Shown: one piece after another, positions 8,215-16,030 of the stretch
Numbering within the stretch: the stretch's first letter is position 1
How the letters are laid out: each line of letters opens with the position of its first letter
NCBI GenBank assembly: GCA_934438175.1
Contig: CAKSBH010000003.1
Span: forward strand, 62,001 to 126,000
DNA from: an uncultured Eubacteriales bacterium
GTDB lineage: Bacteria; Bacillota; Clostridia; Oscillospirales; UBA644
Direction: 5' to 3'
DNA: 64,000 bases
Position numbers and translations under genes: made by a program
Notes under the pieces: generated by a model
Databases searched by the model: none
Told to the model about the DNA's origin: nothing
Seen by the model: the letters and a program-made list of their open reading frames with translations, nothing else

Positions 8215-8885
8215 TATAAATCCTCCTTCAGATCGGCGCGGGAGCAACAGATCTCCAGATTTCCGTTGCGCGTGCGCATCGCGTCCAGCATCGGTTTTTC
8301 ACAGCCCGCATCCTTCAGAAACACACGGTACGTCAACCGGAACATACTGCCCATGTTGGTTGACTTGACGGCCTCCAGTTCTGAACGACTGGTGTATTCC
8401 GAAAAAATATCGTCAAACACCGACGTATAGTCAAGCGTTTCGGGAATTGTTACCTTTACCAGCTTCTCACGGGCGTTCTGTTGTTTTGCGCTCTCCGCAA
8501 ATCTGCCGAACACAAGAAGCAAAACACCTGACAAAAGAAGGAAAATTGCACCGTAAGCGAGGTATCCCATACCGAAGGCAAGACCGGCTGCCATGCCGAT
8601 GAAGATTACGGCGATTTCTCTTGCCGTTCCGGGAGCCGAACGGAACCTTACCAGCCCGAACGCCCCGGCAATGGCAACGCCAACCCCGAGATTTCCATTG
8701 ACCAGCACAATCACCATAGACACGGCCATCGGGATCAGTGCCGTTGCGATTGCGAAGTTTGCCGACGAACCGGAACGGTAACATGACAACGCCGCATAGA
8801 TTACGCCACAGAGAAGCGAAACCGTCAACGTGATAAAGAAACTGACTGCGGCAACGTCTCCGCCACTGAAAATGGATTCAAACAT
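8214..8885 (-). CDS. DUF4956 membrane protein
   Basis: A 223-residue protein with about four predicted membrane helices in the first 125 residues, containing the family's NGNLGVGVAIAGAFGLVRFR block (about 63-82), then a cytosolic C-terminal half. The start at 8885 has AAGGAG upstream. DUF4956 proteins are commonly encoded beside VTC-domain proteins and CotH or Cthe_2159-like surface proteins, as here. Biochemical role unknown. Its first 61 bp overlap the end of the VTC-domain gene in a different frame. Confidence 0.88.
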   Translation of the reverse strand: MFESIFSGGDVAAVSFFITLTVSLLCGVIYAALSCYRSGSSANFAIATALIPMAVSMVIVLVNGNLGVGVAIAGAFGLVRFRSAPGTAREIAVIFIGMAAGLAFGMGYLAYGAIFLLLSGVLLLVFGRFAESAKQQNAREKLVKVTIPETLDYTSVFDDIFSEYTSRSELEAVKSTNMGSMFRLTYRVFLKDAGCEKPMLDAMRTRNGNLEICCSRADLKEDL

Positions 8886-9586
8886 AACACTTCACTCCTT
8901 AATGCGGTGTTTTGAGGATGCTCGCACGCATAGGCGGCACCGTATTTTGAGAAGGATTGCTTTTTTATTCCTTCCCTGCAAAGCAGATCACACAGCCACA
9001 GCGGAAACGCCACTCCGCTTTTCAGTTCCAGAGGGACCATGCCGTCTGCAAGAATGCTTTTTCCATCAAGCGACGTATGAAAGTTCAGGGCCTTCTTACG
9101 GTAGCGAACATTCCGGTCAAACGTAACACGCAGATCGCTGTCTGCATCGAAAAACGCCTCCCGATCACAGAGAATCATGGTTTTGGGAACAAGTTTTCCG
9201 TAAAACCGGAAGAAATACGCCAACTCTTTTCCAATCTGAGAGGATTCCGGCTCCGCGCCCAGGATGTCCGGAAGCTCCCGTTCCTTACAGGCAATTCTGC
9301 GTTTATAGACCACGCCGTCGTATTTGCGCTTCATTTCGATGTAAATGTCCTGGTCCCGGTCGTTCAGCCCGTAGCAGCGTAACCGAAGCTTTTCCTTGAA
9401 TGCCGGCTTTTCGATGGACGCGCGGACAATCCGGTCGTCGGGGGTATCGTAATAAAGGCTCTGAATGGTCGTTTTTCCAAAAGCATCGGGAGAAAGCCGT
9501 TTCTCAATTTCACCACGGACAGTCCGGTACTGCTCTGCCGTAAGCAGATATTTCAGTTCGTACCGTTTGAAAACATAACGGATCAA
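8825..9586 (-). CDS. VTC-domain (polyphosphate polymerase-like) protein
   Basis: A 253-residue tunnel-fold protein of the VTC family, which includes the yeast vacuolar polyphosphate polymerase; bacterial members are cytosolic and uncharacterised. Family features are FKRYELKYLLT near the N-terminus, LYYDTPDDRIVR, KLRLRCYG, YIEMKRKYDGVVYKRR, and the late LELKSG and KQSFSKYGAAY. The preferred start is TTG at 9586, seven bases after AGGAGG; an in-frame ATG at 9604 sits upstream of that site and would waste it. The last 20 residues are a tail beyond the domain and overlap the DUF4956 gene. It is first in its operon, behind a promoter matching that of the nearby two-component system. Confidence 0.85.
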   Translation of the reverse strand: MIRYVFKRYELKYLLTAEQYRTVRGEIEKRLSPDAFGKTTIQSLYYDTPDDRIVRASIEKPAFKEKLRLRCYGLNDRDQDIYIEMKRKYDGVVYKRRIACKERELPDILGAEPESSQIGKELAYFFRFYGKLVPKTMILCDREAFFDADSDLRVTFDRNVRYRKKALNFHTSLDGKSILADGMVPLELKSGVAFPLWLCDLLCREGIKKQSFSKYGAAYACEHPQNTALRSEVLCLNPFSVAETLPQSVSLSR

Positions 9587-9610
9587 AGCACATCCTCCTT
9601 TCATGCTTAC

Positions 9611-9643
9611 AGTTTATCACCTGCGACTTAAGCCGACTTAAAA
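9611..9643 (-). promoter_or_regulatory. Promoter of VTC operon with tandem regulator half-sites
   Basis: On the minus strand TTTTAA (9643-9638), 6 bp, TTAAG (9631-9627), 6 bp, GTGATA, with the -10 TAAACT at 9616-9611 in an extended TGN context. The 10-bp-spaced TTAA half-sites sit where a -35 would be. The same arrangement occurs upstream of the response-regulator gene at 11614-11646. Confidence 0.75.
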
Positions 9644-9650
9644 GAAAGAA

Positions 9651-9679
9651 AAGACCGGCAGAATTTTTCTGCCGGTCTT
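9651..9679 (-). terminator. Terminator of the RR-HK operon
   Basis: A perfect 12-bp stem (9651-9662 with 9668-9679, loop of 5) just after the kinase stop, followed on the minus strand by TTTCTTTTAAG. Confidence 0.85.
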
Positions 9680-9681
9680 TT

Positions 9682-10923
9682 TTACAGAGGAATTGTTGCG
9701 GTAATACGAAAATCCTTTCCGCTTTCCGTGCTTGCCGCAATGCTTCCGTCGTGCGCCTCAACAATGGCTCTGGCAATCGAGAGCCCGATTCCGTGGCCGC
9801 CGGTCTCCGAATTCCGGGAGGCATCGGTGCGGTAAAAGCGGTCGAAGACATGAGACAGTTCTGCCCGGTCAATCTCGGTTTCGGTGGTATTCTGAACGGT
9901 GAGTACCGCTGTTTTTCTGTTCTGCGTCAGAAAAACAGAAATCTTCCCGCCTGCCGGAGAGTATTTGACAGCATTTTCAAGCAACGTCGAAACAAGCCGC
10001 CGGATGTCGTCGGGTGAGCCGGTTGCCGTGATCTGGGGAGTAATGTTTACCGCGAGATCAAGATTCTTTGAAACAATCAGGGAATGGAACGAATTCACCG
10101 TCTCCTCCACAATGTCCGAAAGTGGCATCTCAACCCGGATCCATCTGTGCTCTGCCTCCTCCATTTTGGAAAGATACACCAGATTGTTGGTCAGTTCCGC
10201 CATGCGCCCGGTCTGATGACGGATTTCCGCAAGTTCTTCTGCACCGGCTTCACCGTCAAGCAGGTCAAGATTTGCGTTGATAATAGTCAACGGTGTTTTC
10301 ATTTCATGCCCGGCATCGGCAACAAAGCGCTTCTGTTTTTCATAGCTTTCGGCAATCGGCTTTACAATCTTGCCGGAAACAAGCAGGAACACGAGAAAGA
10401 CGAGAATGCACCCCCCGAATCCCACGCCGATGCTTGTCAGAAAAAACGACCGGAAGGCATCCAGTCTGCGCCCGCAATCCAGAAAAAGAATCCGGGTACC
10501 GTCACGAGTGTCGGTTTTCAGATACCGGAACGATCCGACAAAACCCGGATTCCCTCCGCTGAGCGCCTTCTCCACATATGCACCGACTGAGGTCTGGTCG
10601 ACAGACAGAATTCTTGAAAAATCCGATTCCCGGACCGTTCCGTCCACATCAACCGTCACCGAGAAGAAACGGGACTCATACGGCACTTCGGGCGACATTC
10701 CGCGGGGAATGAATTTGTCGTCCGCCTCGGGTGGCTTCTCAGGGCGATCGCCCTTCTCGAAAAACGGCGCACCCGGCTCTGCAAGCACGCGCAACGTAGT
10801 ATCGCTGTCCTTTACCACCACCGAATAATTGATCAGATTCATGATGCCTACAAGCACCGCCATCAGGACAAGCATGGATACGGTTGCAAGAAGAATGAAC
10901 TTCCGTTTCAGTTTATTGATCAT
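9682..10923 (-). CDS. Sensor histidine kinase (two-component system 1)
   Basis: A 413-residue membrane kinase. Membrane segments at about 9-32 and 161-183 bracket an extracytoplasmic sensor of about 130 residues that is rich in charged and Pro residues at its start (KGDRPEKPPEADD). There is no obvious HAMP. The dimerisation box FVADAGHEMKTPLTII holds phospho-acceptor His206, followed by the N box LLENAVKYSPAGG and the G box GGHGIGLSIARAIVEAHDG. It overlaps the response regulator by 11 bp. The signal is unknown. Confidence 0.93.
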   Translation of the reverse strand: MINKLKRKFILLATVSMLVLMAVLVGIMNLINYSVVVKDSDTTLRVLAEPGAPFFEKGDRPEKPPEADDKFIPRGMSPEVPYESRFFSVTVDVDGTVRESDFSRILSVDQTSVGAYVEKALSGGNPGFVGSFRYLKTDTRDGTRILFLDCGRRLDAFRSFFLTSIGVGFGGCILVFLVFLLVSGKIVKPIAESYEKQKRFVADAGHEMKTPLTIINANLDLLDGEAGAEELAEIRHQTGRMAELTNNLVYLSKMEEAEHRWIRVEMPLSDIVEETVNSFHSLIVSKNLDLAVNITPQITATGSPDDIRRLVSTLLENAVKYSPAGGKISVFLTQNRKTAVLTVQNTTETEIDRAELSHVFDRFYRTDASRNSETGGHGIGLSIARAIVEAHDGSIAASTESGKDFRITATIPL

Positions 10924-11590
10924 GGCAGACCTCCAGGGAATACCCGGCGTTTCTCAACGCCCGGATCTGAATGTCAGCGCCGAGAGCCGCCAGCTTTTTG
11001 CGAAGATAGGAAATGTAGACCCAGACGACGTTGATTTCCGCATCACTGTCAAAGCCCCAGATCTTTTCCATAAATTGCTCAACGGAAATCACATGCTTCG
11101 GGTTTGAGAGAAAGTATTCCATCATCTGAAACTCCTTGTTCGCAAGACGAAAACTTCCCGTCGGGGACGACAACTCAAAGGTTGCCCGATCAAGCGTGAT
11201 GTTTCCCAGCGAAAGCTTTGTGCCCGTTTCCGGTTTCGCGCGGGTAATTGCCCGGATGCGGGCAAGGAGTTCTCTGGTGTCAAACGGCTTCGGCAGATAA
11301 TCGTTCGCGCCGCTGTCCAGTCCGAGAACCCGATCCTCAATCTCCGACTTTGCCGTCAGCATAAGGATGGGAATCCGATTGCCCGACGCACGGACCTTTT
11401 TGAGAACCGTGATTCCGTCCATCTTCGGCATCATGACGTCCAGTACCGCAACATCGTAACCGCCGGACTCAAGATACGCCAATGCGTCCTCGCCGTCATA
11501 AACGGCATCGGCGGAATATTTGTTCTTTTCAAAAATTTTGATGATTGCTTTTGCAAGCGGCTTTTCATCCTCGGCAAGCAAGATTCGCAT
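10913..11590 (-). CDS. OmpR-family response regulator (two-component system 1)
   Basis: A 225-residue regulator: receiver domain with acidic pocket AEDE (6-9), phospho-acceptor Asp51 in VLDVMMPKMDG, and a conserved Lys in LPKPFDTRELLARIRAI, then a winged-helix DNA-binding domain (about 125-222) ending in IRALRNAGYSLE. Start ATG 11590 follows AAGGGGTGG. The upstream tandem half-sites, repeated at the VTC operon promoter, predict that it controls its own operon and that one. Confidence 0.94.
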   Translation of the reverse strand: MRILLAEDEKPLAKAIIKIFEKNKYSADAVYDGEDALAYLESGGYDVAVLDVMMPKMDGITVLKKVRASGNRIPILMLTAKSEIEDRVLGLDSGANDYLPKPFDTRELLARIRAITRAKPETGTKLSLGNITLDRATFELSSPTGSFRLANKEFQMMEYFLSNPKHVISVEQFMEKIWGFDSDAEINVVWVYISYLRKKLAALGADIQIRALRNAGYSLEVCHDQ

Positions 11591-11613
11591 ACTACCACCC
11601 CTTTTCTCACAGA

Positions 11614-11646
11614 ATCCTATCACAATTTGCTTAAATCCAGTTAAAA
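11614..11646 (-). promoter_or_regulatory. Promoter of the RR-HK operon with tandem half-sites
   Basis: On the minus strand TTTTAA (11646-11641), 6 bp, TTAAG (11634-11630), 6 bp, GTGATA, -10 TAGGAT (11619-11614) in an extended TGN context. Spacing is identical to the element at 9611-9643. Confidence 0.75.
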
Positions 11647-11778
11647 AATCGGTTTCATCCACCTGCATTATAGCACACCCTCCCTGTTTTTTCAAGGTTT
11701 GACCCGGCAGGATTTCAACACATCCGCATCAGACCAGCATGCTCCGAAAAAGGCAGAAGGAAGTGATCGGAAAACAAA

Positions 11779-11813
11779 AAAGACGGTACAGCCGTTTTTG
11801 CCATACCGTCTTT
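11779..11813 (-). terminator. Terminator of the potABCD operon
   Basis: Stem AAAGACGGTA / TACCGTCTTT (11779-11788 with 11804-11813) after the potD stop, followed on the minus strand by a T-rich tract (TTTTTTGTTTTCC). Confidence 0.75.
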
Positions 11814-11824
11814 CTGAAAAGAAC

Positions 11825-13006
11825 TTATTCGTAATATAAATCTTTTTTCTTCTTTTTCTTTTTGCCAAGCAGGAAAATCAACGCCGCAACGGCAACCACA
11901 ACAACCCCGCAAATTCCCCACAACAGCACGTTGTTCAGACTGCTGGTTTTGAGTTCTGACCACAGTTTATCCATATACTGCAGCGTATCGGTGGGAAGAT
12001 TGGAAAAAATGGTTCCCTGTTTCATCTGGTCGGCATCCGCATACGAATGCACCAGTTCGGCGAAATCCTCGCTCATATAATCCGTATTGCCGGCAATGGG
12101 AGAAGAATAACCGATAGCATCCATGTTTTTTCCGGAAATTTCCGGGTTGCACAAAAAGTTGATGTACGCTTCTGCCTCTTTTTTATGCTTCGCGCCCTTG
12201 GGAATGCAGATCGAATCGAAGAAATAATTGAAGCCCTCTTTGGGGTAATAAAACTCCAACGCGTCGTTTTCCTGTTTCATCGTCAGGAAGTCTCCGACAT
12301 AATAGGTGGCAATCCACGCCTCCTCGTTCTGCATCATAGCAAACACGTCGTCCATGACATACTTCTTCACCAGGGGCTTCTGCTCTTTAAGCTTTTCGTA
12401 TGCACGGTCAAGGACGTCCAGATCTGTGCTGTTGATATCGTCCCCGTTAAGAAATTCCGCAATTCCGAACGCATCCCGGGGGTTGTTGATCATCAGAATC
12501 TTGCCTTTGTATTTCTCGTTCCAAAGAAGATCCCACGAACCGATGTCTTCTTTGTCCACATATTTTGTATTATAAATAATGCCGACAGCACCGTAGGTAT
12601 ACGGAACGCTGTATTCCCCGGTCGGATCAAACGAAAGATTGCGAAACTCCTCCGGCACATACTGTGCGTTGGGAATGTTGGAAAAATCCAGTTTTTCCAG
12701 CATGTCATTTTGAATCATGCGCGCAATCATATAATCCGACGGAATGACGACGTCGTAATTTGCACCACCCAATTCCAACTTGGTATACATTGCCTCGTTG
12801 CTGTCATACGTCACGTAATTCACGCGAATACCGGTCGCTTCGGTGAAAGCTTTGTTGACATCGATTGTCCCGTCTTCCCCTACGCCGATATACTGTCCCC
12901 AGTTGTAAACGTTGATGGTTACCGGTTCACTGTCTGCGCCCGAAACCAGCGGAAACGCTCCCAGCAGCACCAATGCCGCAAAAACCAAAGACAAAACTTT
13001 TTTCAT
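11825..13006 (-). CDS. potD: Spermidine/putrescine-binding protein, C-terminally membrane-anchored
   Basis: A 393-residue polyamine-binding protein of the PotABCD importer. The N-terminus is a signal peptide (MKKVLSLVFAALVLLGAFPLVSG region) without a lipobox Cys. The family's opening strand is TINVYNWGQYIG (30-41), followed by ANYDVVIPSDYM and the hinge blocks PYTYGAVGIIYN, EEAWIATYYVGD and GFNYFFDSICIPKGAKHK. The C-terminus carries a hydrophobic helix (about 362-382) and a run of seven lysines, so the protein is probably held at the outer membrane face by this helix instead of a lipid. Last gene of the operon, 30 bp after potC. Confidence 0.93.
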   Translation of the reverse strand: MKKVLSLVFAALVLLGAFPLVSGADSEPVTINVYNWGQYIGVGEDGTIDVNKAFTEATGIRVNYVTYDSNEAMYTKLELGGANYDVVIPSDYMIARMIQNDMLEKLDFSNIPNAQYVPEEFRNLSFDPTGEYSVPYTYGAVGIIYNTKYVDKEDIGSWDLLWNEKYKGKILMINNPRDAFGIAEFLNGDDINSTDLDVLDRAYEKLKEQKPLVKKYVMDDVFAMMQNEEAWIATYYVGDFLTMKQENDALEFYYPKEGFNYFFDSICIPKGAKHKKEAEAYINFLCNPEISGKNMDAIGYSSPIAGNTDYMSEDFAELVHSYADADQMKQGTIFSNLPTDTLQYMDKLWSELKTSSLNNVLLWGICGVVVVAVAALIFLLGKKKKKKKDLYYE

Positions 13007-13036
13007 TTTCTTCTTTCGACCTCCAAAAAATCGTTT

Positions 13037-13834
13037 TTATGTTTTTGTCTTATCCTTCTTCTCCCGTCCCAGTAAATTCGACAGAACAAGAAGCGTCAGG
13101 ATGGCAAGAAACATCAGAGTAAAAAGCGCATACACCGTTGGCGACATCGGTTTTTTCGTTTCCGAATAAATGTAGATGGGCAACGTGGTAAACGATGTAC
13201 CGGACACGAAATAACTGATAACGAAATCGTCCAGCGAAAGCAAAAACGCCATGGTCATCCCGGACACCACGCCGGGAAGGATTTCCGGCAGCGTAACACG
13301 GAAGAACGTCTGCACCGGCGTACAGCCGAGATCCAGCGCCGCGTCCGTCAGATACCGGTCCATCTGCGTGATGCGCGGTAAAACCGACAAGATCACATAC
13401 GGAAGATTGAACGTAACATGCGCAATCAGCATGGTGACAAAGCCAAAAACATTGTTGGTTTTAAGCAGTGCCCCGATAAAGACAAACAGAAGCGCCAGTG
13501 AAACGCCGGTCACAATCTCCGGGTTTGTCATGGGGATATTGGTTGCCGCAATTACGGCATTCCGGGCACGACGACGCATCCGCGTAATTCCCAGAGCTGC
13601 CGCAGTTCCCACCACCGTAGCAATCAGCGAAGAGGATACGGCAAGAAGCAACGTGTTCTTGAGAAGCGGAAGATACGTGGAATTGGCAAACAATTCCCGA
13701 TACCATTTCAGGGTAAAGCCCGTAAAATTGACCAGATCTCTGGATTGGTTGAACGAAAACACAATCAGCACCGCAATGGGCGCGTACAGAAGAATGTAAA
13801 TGAGAACGAGATAAAACTTTTTGAAAAACTTCAC
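13037..13834 (-). CDS. potC: Spermidine/putrescine ABC transporter permease PotC
   Basis: A 265-residue inner-membrane permease with six predicted helices and the EAA loop DAALDLGCTPVQTFFRVTLPEILPG (about 172-196) that docks on the ATPase; continuous with family length. The start overlaps the potB stop by 4 bp. Confidence 0.94.
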   Translation of the reverse strand: MKFFKKFYLVLIYILLYAPIAVLIVFSFNQSRDLVNFTGFTLKWYRELFANSTYLPLLKNTLLLAVSSSLIATVVGTAAALGITRMRRRARNAVIAATNIPMTNPEIVTGVSLALLFVFIGALLKTNNVFGFVTMLIAHVTFNLPYVILSVLPRITQMDRYLTDAALDLGCTPVQTFFRVTLPEILPGVVSGMTMAFLLSLDDFVISYFVSGTSFTTLPIYIYSETKKPMSPTVYALFTLMFLAILTLLVLSNLLGREKKDKTKT

Positions 13835-14643
13835 AGCTTGATCTCCTCCTCTTCTTCCTCATCGGAAAACCGACGCATGACCGCCGTGCAGATCAACACC
13901 AGAACCATCAGACACAGCGACAGCGCCGCGCCGAAATACGGGTTGTACGCCGTTTTGAACTGCGCCTCGATGATATCCCCGATCATTGCGGTAGACTGCC
14001 CGCCCAGTTTTTCGGAAATATAAAACGTACTGACTGCCGGAACAAACACCATGGTCACACCGGAGATGATCGCGGGAACCGTCAGGGGAAGAACCACGCG
14101 GGAAAAGGTCTGACGCTTGGTCGCGCCGAGATCGTCCGCCGCCTCCAGCATGCTGCGATCGAATTTGGACAATGCCGTATAAAGCGGCATGATCATATAA
14201 GGAATATAATCGTACACCATGCCGAGAATCACGGCACCGGGCGTATACAGCATATTCAGCCGTCCCAGTCCGATGGATGCCAGAAAATTATTGAGGATGC
14301 CGTTGTCCGAAAGAAGCGACACCCACGCCATGGTGCGAAGCAGGAAGCTCATACACATCGGCAGCATCACCAGCATAATCAGAAACTTCTGCGCCCGCTC
14401 ACCCAGACTTGCCAGAACATAGGCAAACGGGTATGCCAGAACAAGACAGATTACCGTAGCGATCGCCGCAAGAAAGACGGAATTCAGAAATGTGGGCATA
14501 TACCCGCCGATCTGAAGAAAATTGTCCAGCGTAAACGAACCGGACGCATCGGTAAAAGCAAAATAGACAACGATCAGAAGCGGAACAATGACAAAAATCA
14601 CCGTCCACACAAGATACGGAGCCGCAAGCGCCTTGGATTTCAT
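13831..14643 (-). CDS. potB: Spermidine/putrescine ABC transporter permease PotB
   Basis: A 270-residue permease with six predicted helices. The EAA loop is LEAADDLGATKRQTFSRVVLP (about 170-190; conserved Gly and Ala present). A C-terminal acidic tail (SDEEEEEEIKL) is unusual. The gene overlaps potA and potC by 4 bp on each side, indicating a single translationally coupled operon potA-potB-potC-potD. Confidence 0.94.
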   Translation of the reverse strand: MKSKALAAPYLVWTVIFVIVPLLIVVYFAFTDASGSFTLDNFLQIGGYMPTFLNSVFLAAIATVICLVLAYPFAYVLASLGERAQKFLIMLVMLPMCMSFLLRTMAWVSLLSDNGILNNFLASIGLGRLNMLYTPGAVILGMVYDYIPYMIMPLYTALSKFDRSMLEAADDLGATKRQTFSRVVLPLTVPAIISGVTMVFVPAVSTFYISEKLGGQSTAMIGDIIEAQFKTAYNPYFGAALSLCLMVLVLICTAVMRRFSDEEEEEEIKL

Positions 14644-15788
14644 CGTTCCGCCTCCTCCGAAAACGCTTCCTCGTCGTTTTCGGCGTTCGGGTCGCTGAGC
14701 GTATCGTATTCTTCGCTGTACGAACTGTAGTCGCCGAACTTACCGGAATATTCGGATTTTTTCATAACGTGAATCAGCTCCGGCGGAATTTCAATGCCGA
14801 TGCGGTCCCCCACCCGGCGCTCCACCGTGGTCTGAATCATCCACTTAAAGCCCTTGATGTCCACGATGATCTCATAATGAACACCCTTAAATGTCACGTT
14901 GGTCACTTCTCCGGTCAAAAGCCCCGTATCGGGCTCGGTCACCAGAATGTCTTCCGGACGGATTACCACATCGACCGGCTCGTTCTTGCCAAAGCCGAAA
15001 TCCACACAACGGTACACATGACCGAACACACGCACGGAATAGTCATCCAGCATCACGCCGTCCAGAATATTGCTTTCGCCGATAAAATCTGCCACAAAAG
15101 CGTTCTGCGGTTCGTTGTAGATGTCCTGCGGCGTACCGATCTGCTGGATCACGCCGTCGTTCATCACCACAACCGTGTCAGACATCGACAACGCCTCTTC
15201 CTGATCGTGTGTCACATAGATGAAGGTAATGCCGGACTGCTGCTGCATCTTTTTCAGTTCAATCTGCATATCCTTGCGCAACTTGTGATCCAACGCAGCG
15301 AGCGGCTCATCCAGAAGAAGAACACGGGGGTTGTTGATCAGTGCGCGGGCAATCGCAACACGCTGCTGCTGACCGCCGGACAGATTGTGAACCTTACGGG
15401 GCGCATACCCCTTCAGATTGACCAGTTCCAGCATTTCAAACACCCGCTTTTTGATTTCCGGCTCCGGAACCTTCTTCAGCCGGAGACCGAAAGCGATGTT
15501 TTCAAAAACATTCAGATGCGGAAACAGTGCGTACCGCTGAAACACCGTGTTGATATGGCGGCGGTACGGCGGAATACCGTTGATTTTTTTTCCGTCAAAA
15601 TACAGCTCCCCGTCATCCGGCTCAATGAAGCCGCCGATGATGCGAAGCGTCGTGGTCTTTCCGCAGCCGGACGGGCCCAGCAGCGTCACGAACTCTTTAT
15701 CCCGGATGGTCAGATTCAACCGATCCAGAATTTTTTCTCCGTCAAAGGAAACCGAAATACCCTTCAACTGAATGATCGTGTCACCCAC
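14640..15788 (-). CDS. potA: Spermidine/putrescine ABC transporter ATPase PotA
   Basis: A 382-residue ATPase. Walker A is GPSGCGKTT (38-46), signature LSGGQQQRVAIARAL, Walker B VLLLDEPLAALD with the switch His in VTHDQEEA. A C-terminal TOBE regulatory domain follows (about 285-345), then an acidic Ser/Tyr-rich tail. The start is taken as GTG 15788, with AAGGGGA eight bases upstream; an in-frame ATG at 15830 lies before that site. First gene of the operon. Confidence 0.95.
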   Translation of the reverse strand: MGDTIIQLKGISVSFDGEKILDRLNLTIRDKEFVTLLGPSGCGKTTTLRIIGGFIEPDDGELYFDGKKINGIPPYRRHINTVFQRYALFPHLNVFENIAFGLRLKKVPEPEIKKRVFEMLELVNLKGYAPRKVHNLSGGQQQRVAIARALINNPRVLLLDEPLAALDHKLRKDMQIELKKMQQQSGITFIYVTHDQEEALSMSDTVVVMNDGVIQQIGTPQDIYNEPQNAFVADFIGESNILDGVMLDDYSVRVFGHVYRCVDFGFGKNEPVDVVIRPEDILVTEPDTGLLTGEVTNVTFKGVHYEIIVDIKGFKWMIQTTVERRVGDRIGIEIPPELIHVMKKSEYSGKFGDYSSYSEEYDTLSDPNAENDEEAFSEEAER

Positions 15789-15849
15789 GTGAACTATCCC
15801 CTTTCTGTACGGCGTTTTTCGCCGTTTCACCCCAACTTACACATATAAG

Positions 15850-15878
15850 ATAATAATCATTTTTTCTCCATTTGTCAA
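15850..15878 (-). promoter_or_regulatory. Promoter of potABCD
   Basis: Minus-strand TTGACA (15878-15873), 17-bp spacer, TATTAT (15855-15850), about 60 bp before the potA GTG. Confidence 0.85.
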
Positions 15879-15992
15879 GGGTTTTTTGAAATTTTTCGCT
15901 AAAGAACCGTCACGGCTCCAGCCCGATTTTGCAAAATCTTTGATTTTCTCGTTTTTGCTTCAGATATCTCTGTTTTTCTCAAAAAAAATTTT

Positions 15993-16016
15993 TGTCCCGG
16001 AAGTGACTCCGGGACA
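15993..16016 (-). terminator. Terminator of the ROK kinase-pseudouridine synthase operon
   Basis: Stem TGTCCCGGA / TCCGGGACA (15993-16001 with 16008-16016) after the pseudouridine synthase stop, followed on the minus strand by AAAAATTTTTTTTGAG. Confidence 0.85.
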
Positions 16017-16030
16017 GTATTTTTTCGCTT

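Noticed and set aside
14769..15848. A 359-codon plus-strand frame
   Set aside because: It is antisense to potA and spans its promoter; no protein motif is visible.
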